Shown: piece after piece, positions 1-8,297 of the stretch
Position numbering within the stretch: position 1 is the stretch's first letter
Layout: each line of letters starts with the position of its first letter
Origin: Erythrobacter sp.
GTDB taxonomy: Bacteria > Pseudomonadota > Alphaproteobacteria > Sphingomonadales > Sphingomonadaceae
Reading direction: 5' to 3'
Length of the DNA: 64,000 nt
Assembly (NCBI RefSeq): GCF_024305245.1
Contig: NZ_JAMWYX010000010.1
Location: 1-64,000 of the forward strand
Translations under genes and position numbers: made by a program
Notes under the pieces: generated by a model
Databases searched by the model: none
Told to the model about the DNA's origin: nothing
Seen by the model: only the letters and a program-made list of their open reading frames with translations

Positions 1-148
1 GCGTGCTGAGCGGGTAGTAGATCATCGGCTTGTCGAAGACAGGCATCAGCTGCTTAGAAACGCCGCGCGTTAGGGGATAAAGACGCGTGCCCGATCCTCC
101 GGCAAGGATGATGCCTTTCCTTGCTTCTTCAGCTGCTAAAATGCTCAC
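1..148 (-). CDS. rfbA: Glucose-1-phosphate thymidylyltransferase, N-terminal fragment running off the window edge
   Basis: Reverse complement translates to (V)[49 protein letters not shown], the RfbA/RmlA nucleotidyltransferase signature; GTG start at 148. Not in the ORF track. Confidence 0.9.
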   Translation of the reverse strand, partial: MSILAAEEARKGIILAGGSGTRLYPLTRGVSKQLMPVFDKPMIYYPLST

Positions 149-317
149 TGTTAATTCAATCCCAATCTTGCTGGCCAGCCCGCTGGCATTGAACCAATGT
201 CGCGTCAAGGAGCTACGTTCGGATATCTAGCGAAACTGCAGGCCCCACCGTCTCCTATTGGGAAGGACACTTGGTTTCTCTGAAAACAAGCACTTGCGCT
301 GCATCCGTGCGGCGCCG

Positions 318-1508
318 CTACCGGCCAAGCACATCCATGAGCGCATCGACAGTGCCGAAATGGTCGCGCCAATCTGGAACCCGAAATTCTTTCATCCGAA
401 ACAACTGCGCATCTCGGCGAGAGCTGGGCTGCTGAGAGTAGTCACTGACAGCGTCACACCATGCCGCAACATCGTCGACCGGCAGCAGATCAGGAACACC
501 TTGACCAATTTCCCGAAAAACGGGCAAATCGCTCGCGATTACAGGCACCCCAGCGGCAAGGGCCTCTACCAAGGGAATGCCGTAACCTTCAGCAAAACTT
601 GGAAACAGCAATGCTCGCGATCCGGAAAGAATGTTTGCAAGGCGCCGGTCGTCGAGCGGCCCGACCTCAGTCACGCGACCCGCGAATTCATATCGGTCCA
701 GTCGCGCAAATACCTCATCAGCCTGCCATCCACGGCGGCCAACAATGACGAGGTGGGGTGCCGCTCCCGCCCCTCTTGCCCAAATAAGCTGTTGCCATAC
801 GGATAAAAGCAAGGCATGGTTCTTGCGGCCCTCGATCGTTCCAAGAATGACAAAGGTAGGCTCGTCCTCGGGTCGCGCCGAGACGGGAGGCAGAATTGGC
901 GTGCCCGGCCAAGCAACCGCTGCCGGAGGCATGATGCGGTTTGCCGCTGCGGCGTATTCGGCTAGGGTGCCGAGAGTATGGCCGCTATTTGCGACGATAC
1001 CGCACGCAGTGTCGAGCACAGTGCGCATCCGGCGTCGGTGGCGCTCGCCTTCACCTTCACGACAATAACGAGGGTGTGTAATCGGGATCAGGTCATGGAC
1101 AAGGTGGATGGGCCGCACATGACGCCGCCGAACCCAAGGTACTACACTTGGTGAATCAAGCCCAGTGTGTCCGGGATTTAGCCAGAACCGGCCTCGCCCC
1201 TCGAGGCGATCGCGCAGATGTCCCGAGCGGCGAATCGCCAGTGCCGCAAGTGCGGCCCGGAAATGTATTGCGTCGCCTCCCGCACGACCCGGACGCGAAA
1301 GCAGCTTAAATAGGGCTTGCGACGTGCTGAAGGGAAGGATTGCTTGACCGTGGCGGTGAGTAACGACCGCTTGCGCCTGCGCACTATAATGCTCCAGCCA
1401 AGCAAGGCAAATGCGGTCAATGCCTGTCGCACGAGTGCCGCTCCAGCGTCGCCAGATCAGGCGGGATATATCGAGCAGCAGCGGAGCGTCGTTATCGCGG
1501 GCTAGCAC
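318..1508 (-). CDS. Glycosyltransferase family 1/4 (GT-B fold)
   Basis: 396 aa; 'FVILGTIEGRKNHALLLSVWQ', 'GSRALLFPSFAEGYGIPLVEALAAGVPVIASDLPVFREI' is a typical GT4 C-terminal motif. Confidence 0.9.
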   Translation of the reverse strand: MLARDNDAPLLLDISRLIWRRWSGTRATGIDRICLAWLEHYSAQAQAVVTHRHGQAILPFSTSQALFKLLSRPGRAGGDAIHFRAALAALAIRRSGHLRDRLEGRGRFWLNPGHTGLDSPSVVPWVRRRHVRPIHLVHDLIPITHPRYCREGEGERHRRRMRTVLDTACGIVANSGHTLGTLAEYAAAANRIMPPAAVAWPGTPILPPVSARPEDEPTFVILGTIEGRKNHALLLSVWQQLIWARGAGAAPHLVIVGRRGWQADEVFARLDRYEFAGRVTEVGPLDDRRLANILSGSRALLFPSFAEGYGIPLVEALAAGVPVIASDLPVFREIGQGVPDLLPVDDVAAWCDAVSDYSQQPSSRRDAQLFRMKEFRVPDWRDHFGTVDALMDVLGR

Positions 1509-1519
1509 TGTTCAGCAAT

Positions 1520-2680
1520 TCAGTTCGGCCGATTGATGACGCCCTCAAGGGTCACCAGCGGGAAGAATAACTGGCTGACGATTTGCACAAGCTTGGTTGG
1601 CTGGTTTGCCTCTGCATTGCCGATATACAGCACGTCCTTGTCTTTGATGGCGAAGCGCTGGGCAAGAAGATAGGAGCTCGCCTGCATCATATTGAAATGA
1701 TACACAGTGGGTGTGTCCTTACCGTCTAGGTCTTCCACGAAGCGGAACAGGAAAATTGCCCGGGGATCGCCCGAGTTCGGGTTGGAGCCACCGGCAACCG
1801 CAACCGCCTCAATCAGCGAAAGGCGAGGGCCGGGGAAGGCGATCTGGTCATTGCGCCCAGCCGCACCAAGAACGGAAAAGCTTTGCGGCGCACGTACTAG
1901 CTGAATGCGATCCGCTGGGAAGATACGGATGTCTTGACCCGGGTTCGCCATAATGTCGCTTAGCCGGAATTCGCTGAACGTTTCACCGCGCTGAACCCGC
2001 ACAAGCATATCCTTGATCTCACCGGTATTACCACCAGAAAGCGCTATCACATCCGAAAGAGATTCGCGATTTGTCGGAAGCACCAATCGCCCAGGCTGGC
2101 GGACGTCGCCGCCGATGATGACCGAATTCGTGAGCCCTTCGGCTATGGAGACCAGCACCTGCGGGTTCTGCGATTTGCGACGCAAGGCGTTGCGAAGGAG
2201 CCGTTCGATATCGTTCGTGGTCCGACCTGCAACCATTATGTCGCCAACAAACGGCAAATTGATTGTGCCGTCGTCGTCTACGCGCATTGCCGGGAAGCGT
2301 TCTGCGCGCGAAGAAGGATCGAACACTTGATCCGCCCCTCCAACAGCAGCCCCGCCCCCGAACAGACCAATTCCCGTTTCGTAAATGGCAATACTGAGGA
2401 CGTCGCCTGGGCCGACCAATTCGGTAGGGGCAGGCGGCGTGTAATCCTCGCTGAACACCGCCCCCAGGCTTATAGCAGTCGGAAGATCGCCCACTGATCT
2501 GACTTCCACCAATTTGATCGGCAGGGCACCTAGTTCGTTTTCGATTTGCGAAACTATCTGACCGCCGGTCGGGCCGCTCGACGGGATCGTCGAACAACCC
2601 GCCAAGGTCGCAGCAGCAGCAATCGCCATCAAGGCCAGATTGCGCTGGAGACTCAAAGCGAATGCATTGGCAAAATTCAC
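1520..2680 (-). CDS. Wza/KpsD-like polysaccharide export outer-membrane protein (SLBB domains)
   Basis: 386 aa; lipoprotein-like N-terminus (LAGCSTIPSSGPTG), 'VGPGDVLSIAIYE', 'DDDGTINLPFVGDIMVAGRT', 'VIIGGDVRQPGRLVLP'. Confidence 0.9.
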   Translation of the reverse strand: MNFANAFALSLQRNLALMAIAAAATLAGCSTIPSSGPTGGQIVSQIENELGALPIKLVEVRSVGDLPTAISLGAVFSEDYTPPAPTELVGPGDVLSIAIYETGIGLFGGGAAVGGADQVFDPSSRAERFPAMRVDDDGTINLPFVGDIMVAGRTTNDIERLLRNALRRKSQNPQVLVSIAEGLTNSVIIGGDVRQPGRLVLPTNRESLSDVIALSGGNTGEIKDMLVRVQRGETFSEFRLSDIMANPGQDIRIFPADRIQLVRAPQSFSVLGAAGRNDQIAFPGPRLSLIEAVAVAGGSNPNSGDPRAIFLFRFVEDLDGKDTPTVYHFNMMQASSYLLAQRFAIKDKDVLYIGNAEANQPTKLVQIVSQLFFPLVTLEGVINRPN

Positions 2681-2761
2681 AAAATCGATCCTGGGGCAAA
2701 GGGCACGGGTTGAGCGTCTATAGCCTCTTGCAGGGTTGACGCAATATGTACGAGGTGTGGA

Positions 2762-3739
2762 TCAGCGCCTGCGTGACAGCATCCGCTGCACCATTCGCCT
2801 GACCGACCAACCGCCTTCTGGATCAGACGCTGGCTTGCCCCGCAACCTCGTCATTAGATCGGCCACAGGCTCGCCATGGTAGAGATTTGGTCTTCGCTGG
2901 CCATCGCTGATGGCGGTAATGTGGCGCCAATCCAGCGCGCCGATTGCCTCATCAGAGAAAGCCGGGGTGTAATAAATACAGTCATCGAAGTAGTAATGCG
3001 TCACCTGCGACCAGCGAGTCAGCCGCGGGTCGGTTTGTGGGCTGCCGCCATGTAAGAGATTAGCACACCAGATAAGCGCCTGACCTTTGCGCGCCATAAA
3101 TGTTTCAGCAGTTGCTCCTTTCGCCCTTCCTATCGCGGCCCAAGCCGCTTCAAACGGGTCTTGCGCCGAGGCGAGTGTCCCTCCGAAGCCTTTGCGACCA
3201 ACGAGCGCATTGCTCATTACGGGCCACCTGTGCGATCCGGGGAAGTAGAACAGTGGCCCAGCCTCGGCCACAATGTCCTCCATTGCCAGCCATACACCGC
3301 ACATGAATTTTTCGGGCTGACTGGAAAAGTGCACAATATCTGTGTGGGCGCCTTGCTGCGTTCCAACAGGGAAATTGAGTGTCTGAAATGGAAAGGCCCC
3401 TCGGCCATAGAGCTTGCTAAGAAGCTCAAGCACCCCCGAATTTGATGCTATCGCCCGAACGTCAACATCGAACTCCCAGGCATCTTGAATGCGCCGGTCG
3501 CCTGCAGTTTTATCGCTCGCCGGGTCAGCGAAGTCCACGCCGAAACGTGGACCGAGGCTCGCCTGGATGCGCTCGATCCGTGCAACCAGATCCTGATCAG
3601 GAAAGTCGAACACCGCATATCCGCGCTCATGCAGCTCCAGCCCGATGCGCACCTCTTCCGCGTTCAACCCCAATTCGGGCAGAAGGACGGGAAACAGCGG
3701 CGATTCGATCAACGGGAGGCCCGGCAAGGGGTTCTTCAC
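2762..3739 (-). CDS. Phytanoyl-CoA dioxygenase (PhyH) family protein
   Basis: 325 aa; 'HTDIVHFSSQPEKFMCGVWLAMEDIVAEAGPLFYFPGSHRWP' is the PhyH HxD...PGSHR motif. Confidence 0.8.
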   Translation of the reverse strand: MKNPLPGLPLIESPLFPVLLPELGLNAEEVRIGLELHERGYAVFDFPDQDLVARIERIQASLGPRFGVDFADPASDKTAGDRRIQDAWEFDVDVRAIASNSGVLELLSKLYGRGAFPFQTLNFPVGTQQGAHTDIVHFSSQPEKFMCGVWLAMEDIVAEAGPLFYFPGSHRWPVMSNALVGRKGFGGTLASAQDPFEAAWAAIGRAKGATAETFMARKGQALIWCANLLHGGSPQTDPRLTRWSQVTHYYFDDCIYYTPAFSDEAIGALDWRHITAISDGQRRPNLYHGEPVADLMTRLRGKPASDPEGGWSVRRMVQRMLSRRR

Positions 3740-4533
3740 GCAACAACACTCCTTTCGCGCTTTGCATCATCAATTCGGTTGCGAATGAAGTGCAAGGCAC
3801 GCTTTGCACCACCTTTTCCGCGGGCCACCTGCCTCAACAAACTATAGAAGTCATGGCGAATACTGCCCCGTTCGTCGAGACTGAGATAGATTTGCCAGAA
3901 CTTTTGGCGGCCTAATATGCCCGGCATCTGCCAGACACCGTGATAGCCGAAACTGGTAGCCGGATTACCCGCGCGCTCCGCCGCAAAGGTGTCGGCCAAC
4001 TCTCGCGGCGCAAACCTCAAACCTTGCGCCTCGAGCCAATCGCGATTGTGGCGGCCGATTGCCAAATCCTCTGGGTGAGAAGGTTTGAAACCTCGATTCC
4101 TGATCGCTTCTAGCAAGGCACGGCTCCGGAGCGAAAAGCCGCCATTTCCGACATCATGGCCATCGCTGAATTGCGGCCAGCTTGCACCGACATAGTCGTA
4201 ATCGAGGAATTCGGGCATCCACCGGCCGGCGTCGATTACGTGGCCATCCCACTGGATCACAAGGCAGTGGATTGTCGCGATGTAGTCGCCAAGATTGCGG
4301 AGAATGAAGTCTGAATAGGCGTCAGCCGAGATAAGGGGAGGAATGAGTACCAGGTCGATGCCTTGCGGTAACGGATCGGGACGGGTGTCGGTAAGCAGCA
4401 GACATGCCCCGAACGCAACCTCGGCCATGCTCGCCTCCATTGCGGCGATAGTTGCCGAGACATTGACCGATGTGGCCGCGACAAGTGTGACCTCTGGAAG
4501 AGCGAGGCGTCGCTTATCGTTAGTTCCGCTCAT
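3736..4533 (-). CDS. DUF5672 family protein (glycosyltransferase-like)
   Basis: Start MSGTNDKRR at 4533, just after the upstream stop; 'HCLVIQWDGHVIDAGRWMPEFLDYDYVGASWPQFSDGHDVGNGGFSLRSRALLEAI'. 4-bp overlap with the next gene. Confidence 0.75.
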   Translation of the reverse strand: MSGTNDKRRLALPEVTLVAATSVNVSATIAAMEASMAEVAFGACLLLTDTRPDPLPQGIDLVLIPPLISADAYSDFILRNLGDYIATIHCLVIQWDGHVIDAGRWMPEFLDYDYVGASWPQFSDGHDVGNGGFSLRSRALLEAIRNRGFKPSHPEDLAIGRHNRDWLEAQGLRFAPRELADTFAAERAGNPATSFGYHGVWQMPGILGRQKFWQIYLSLDERGSIRHDFYSLLRQVARGKGGAKRALHFIRNRIDDAKRERSVVA

Positions 4534-4534
4534 A

Positions 4535-6244
4535 TCAAAGTGCCACGGCAAATTGCTCGGAAGCACGACTGAGGTGAGGGTGATGGTAGGGGTCCACAAT
4601 CTCATCGGTTTTCCAGATACGCTTAAGCGCTGCCAATTCTCCGGCAAAGCGCGCAGCGCCAATTGGATCGACATCATGTCCACGCGAAACAGATTCATGA
4701 TGGATCAGTACGGCGCGTGGCTCGTAAAATGATTGCCATCCGCGCTGATTGAGCTTGAGGCACAGATCGACATCATTGAAGGCTACCGGGAAGTTGTCTT
4801 CGTCGAGACCGCCGACTGCCAAGAAGCGGTCACGCCGGACCACTAGGCACGCCGCAGTCACTGCCGAGACGAATTGCGGCAGACTGTGGCGGCAGAAATA
4901 GCCTTGCGACCCGGGATCGAGCAAGCGATGCGCATGACCTGCGGCGTTGCCCACCCCGATCACCACGCCGGCGTGCTGAATCCGTCCATCAGGATAGAGT
5001 AGCTGGGCCCCGACAGCGCCGACATCGTCGCGCAGTGCTTGGGCGGCCATGCTTGCGAGCCAGTCGGCCGAAAGCATTTCGATATCATTGTTGAGCAGGC
5101 ACACCAGTTCACCACTCGCTTCAGCAACGGCGCGATTGTTGATTGCCGAGTAGTTGAACTCGCCAGCATGGCGCAGGACCTTGACCCCGCGCTTGGCGAG
5201 TTCGGCAAGGAATTGCAGCGTCGCGGGTTCGTCGCTGTCGTTATCGACGATAATGATCTCGATTGCTGGATAGTTCACGGTGTAAAGGCCTTCGAGACAA
5301 ATCCGCAGCAAGTCCACTTGGTTGCGGGTTGGAATGATGACTGAGAGGTCAGGCAAAGAAGAACTTCGGGATGCAATTGCCGCTGGCACGCAGGGTGTAG
5401 GGCGCCCTCGGCGGTGGTGCAGGACCAATGGAAGGTGTTTCGCCCCGTCCGCGGTAGCTTGCCCGATCAGAAACGGTGCCCAATCTTTTTCATCTGCGAG
5501 GGCAGCGAGTATGGGGCGATTTCCTTTCACGATGCACGCACCTGTCAAATAATCAAAATGCGCATGCAGTTCGGGATTCCAGTTTGGCTTAAAGTGAGGA
5601 TCCGTTCGGCGGCCCAGGCCATCGAGCAGGTCATCATCGGCGAAATATGCACTCCGGTCATCTTCCGCGATCGCCGCGCGATAGGCACGCGCAGCACCGG
5701 GTGCAATGCAGTCGCCTGCAGCAATTGGAAGGAGCCACGGCGATGCGGACCAATCGATCGCCGTAACTACCTGCCTGAGCGCGTTCTGGTTATTGGAATC
5801 AACCACGAATGATGTGATATTTTCCGCTTTGAGTGAGGCTAAAGTCTCCGCGGCATGGGCGAAACTCGCGGTGCCATATATCAAACCAATTATCGGGGGC
5901 TCTTGCGGAGGGCTGGCGGGACGAGCCTTGGCGTCCTCTCGCAAGACCCACCACTCATAGGCTAGTGAAGTTCGGCCAAGCAGGGGCGCCAACTGGCCCC
6001 GGGCTCTTACGCGCTTACGCAAGATCCACCATTTCATCGCGGTCAGGTATGGACCCGGTGCTGCGCGAAACGCTTCCAGATGAACGCGCAGCGTGAGCCA
6101 CGCGTCTGCAATCTTACGGATGCCGGACGCGCTCACTGGTATCTTCCCGTGCAACTGATCGGAGGAGTGTTGACGCAAACCTGCAGCCTGACCAAGATCT
6201 ACCCTAACGAAGCCGCCTTGGCATCTGAGGAGAGGATCGATCAT
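4535..6244 (-). CDS. Glycosyltransferase family 2
   Basis: 'LPDLSVIIPTRNQVDLLRICLEGLYTVNYPAIEIIIVDNDSDEPA', 'LLNNDIEMLSADWL', 'AFNDVDLCLKLNQRGW'. ORF extends to 6367; internal start at 6244 preferred because the extension overlaps the divergent 6307 gene. Confidence 0.88.
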   Translation of the reverse strand: MIDPLLRCQGGFVRVDLGQAAGLRQHSSDQLHGKIPVSASGIRKIADAWLTLRVHLEAFRAAPGPYLTAMKWWILRKRVRARGQLAPLLGRTSLAYEWWVLREDAKARPASPPQEPPIIGLIYGTASFAHAAETLASLKAENITSFVVDSNNQNALRQVVTAIDWSASPWLLPIAAGDCIAPGAARAYRAAIAEDDRSAYFADDDLLDGLGRRTDPHFKPNWNPELHAHFDYLTGACIVKGNRPILAALADEKDWAPFLIGQATADGAKHLPLVLHHRRGRPTPCVPAAIASRSSSLPDLSVIIPTRNQVDLLRICLEGLYTVNYPAIEIIIVDNDSDEPATLQFLAELAKRGVKVLRHAGEFNYSAINNRAVAEASGELVCLLNNDIEMLSADWLASMAAQALRDDVGAVGAQLLYPDGRIQHAGVVIGVGNAAGHAHRLLDPGSQGYFCRHSLPQFVSAVTAACLVVRRDRFLAVGGLDEDNFPVAFNDVDLCLKLNQRGWQSFYEPRAVLIHHESVSRGHDVDPIGAARFAGELAALKRIWKTDEIVDPYHHPHLSRASEQFAVAL

Positions 6245-6306
6245 GCAATCAACTCCTGCCAGCCAACTCTTTGTGGACAATCGCAAAAGCCATAAGCTAG
6301 ATCGGA

Positions 6307-8268
6307 ATGATGAACAACACTCGCCAAATTGGCAAAATCGTCCCTGCGACGGGACAGCCCTCGTCAATTATCAATACAAAGAACCAAGGCATTTTCGTTC
6401 TTGGTATGCACCGCAGTGGAACGAGCGCGTGCACACGCGTTCTTAATCTCCTCGGCTGCGCCCTTTCCGATCAGTTGCTCGGCAGCGGCGAGGGCAATGA
6501 GACCGGGCACTGGGAATCAGCCGAGGCGCTATCGCTTAACGACGAAATGCTGGCATCTGCCGGCTCGAGTTACGACGATTGGGGGCCGATCAACACAGAT
6601 TGGCGGAATTCCGCAATTCGCGGCCAAATGGTGAAACGCGCCCGCAACATTGTAGCGGATCATGCTGAGCTCGGTCCATTATTTGCGATCAAAGATCCTC
6701 GCATTTGTCGTCTTGCCGACGTTTGGCTCGAGGCTGCCGTCGCCGCGGAGGTAGAGCCCCTCGTGCTGTTGATGTTGCGCAACCCGGACGAAGTGGCGGC
6801 TTCGCTCGAGGCGCGCGATCTCATGGCGACCGGCTATGGCGAGCTGTTGTGGCTGCGATATGTCCTCGACGCAGAATTCTTTACGCGCGGCCAAACGCGG
6901 GTCGTTTGCCGCTACGATCAACTGATCGGCAATTGGCAGAGCGTGGTCGCGAAAATCAAGAGCGCGCTTTCTGTCGTTTTACCACGCAATACACCGAGGG
7001 TGCACGCGGAGATCAGCCAGTTTCTATCGCATTCGCATCGTCACCAGGTCTCTGATCCGGCCATAGTGATTGAGGATCCGAGCTACTCGCCATGGTTGCG
7101 CCAGACCTTCCAGATCATGCAGACATGGAGTGAACAGGGGGAAGACGCGGCCGATTACGCGGCTCTGGATGAGGTGCGATGCGAATTGGACCGCGCCTAC
7201 AGTGCGTTTGCTATGCTCCTGCTGACGCCGGAAATGACAGGTGAAGCCGGGTCAGCCAGTCGGTTGCGGAGCGAATTACAGGCGCTTCGTGAAGAGAACG
7301 AGAGCAAAACTGAAGCACTACGGCTTTCCGCGGAGGCCGCCGAGGACGTGCGTGGTGCCGCAGCGCAACGCGAGAGCGAACTAACGTCACAGATCGATGC
7401 CAAGACCAATCATACGCAGTTCTTGCAATCCGAGATCGACAAGCTGAATAACGAAATTGCCGCGCTCTCGGCGACGGATACGGAAGCGGAAAAACGGCTC
7501 GCAAAAGCTTTGCACGATCTGCATGAGCAGCAGTTGCGCAATGCCCAATTGGCAGGGCAGTTATCCGCCACGCAAAGTGCAATTGTTCAGCGTCAGGAGG
7601 AACTTGCCCAATTCCTCGACCAGTACAACCAGCTTGAGCAAATCCGCATACGGGCCGAGCTGGAATGCGAAAAGGAACGCGATCTACGCTCCCAATTGGA
7701 GCGACGCATTATCGCTGCCGATGGCAAGATCAGGGCTTTGGAGACCCGCCTCGAAGAGGCGTCAAAGCAGGTTGCCCAGGACTTGGCGGAGAAAGTACGC
7801 TCAGGGCAAACATTGCACGAATCCGAAGACCAATTGACACAGCTCTCGGGCAAGCCGGATGCTCAATTGCAAAATCGACTGACCGCGCTATTGCAGCAAC
7901 GGGATCAAGATCTCGGTGCCGCCGAAGCCGCTCGAGGTGCTGCCGAACGCCAATTGGCTGCTCGTTTTGCAGAGATCGCATCATTGACAAAAATGTTGCG
8001 TGATACGGCAACTGAGTCTGATCAGTCCAAGCTGAATGCACAGTGGTTACGGCGCGTGAATGCTGTATCAGCAGGTTTCCCGCGCTGGTGGATGCTTATG
8101 CCATCCTCCTGGCGCCGCAAACGTGAGCATGCCCGTTATATGCGCAAGGGTCTTTTCAATGCAGAAAAGTACCTCAAGCTTTATCCCGATGTTGCCGCGA
8201 ACGGAATGGATCCCATCAGACATTATATTCTGCACGGAATGGATGAAGACCGCCGAAATCCGCTCTGA
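6307..8268 (+). CDS. Sulfotransferase-family N-terminal domain fused to a long coiled coil and a C-terminal 'YPDVA..G.DP..HY' module
   Basis: 653 aa; P-loop 'GIFVLGMHRSGTSACTRVLNLLGC', 'FAIKDPRICRL'; heptad-like E/Q/L-rich segment at about aa 325-575; C-term 'EKYLKLYPDVAANGMDPIRHYILHGMDEDRRNPL'. Confidence 0.85.
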   Translation: MMNNTRQIGKIVPATGQPSSIINTKNQGIFVLGMHRSGTSACTRVLNLLGCALSDQLLGSGEGNETGHWESAEALSLNDEMLASAGSSYDDWGPINTDWRNSAIRGQMVKRARNIVADHAELGPLFAIKDPRICRLADVWLEAAVAAEVEPLVLLMLRNPDEVAASLEARDLMATGYGELLWLRYVLDAEFFTRGQTRVVCRYDQLIGNWQSVVAKIKSALSVVLPRNTPRVHAEISQFLSHSHRHQVSDPAIVIEDPSYSPWLRQTFQIMQTWSEQGEDAADYAALDEVRCELDRAYSAFAMLLLTPEMTGEAGSASRLRSELQALREENESKTEALRLSAEAAEDVRGAAAQRESELTSQIDAKTNHTQFLQSEIDKLNNEIAALSATDTEAEKRLAKALHDLHEQQLRNAQLAGQLSATQSAIVQRQEELAQFLDQYNQLEQIRIRAELECEKERDLRSQLERRIIAADGKIRALETRLEEASKQVAQDLAEKVRSGQTLHESEDQLTQLSGKPDAQLQNRLTALLQQRDQDLGAAEAARGAAERQLAARFAEIASLTKMLRDTATESDQSKLNAQWLRRVNAVSAGFPRWWMLMPSSWRRKREHARYMRKGLFNAEKYLKLYPDVAANGMDPIRHYILHGMDEDRRNPL

Positions 8269-8297
8269 GGCGCCGGAACTCAGTTTCCTTGTGATTA

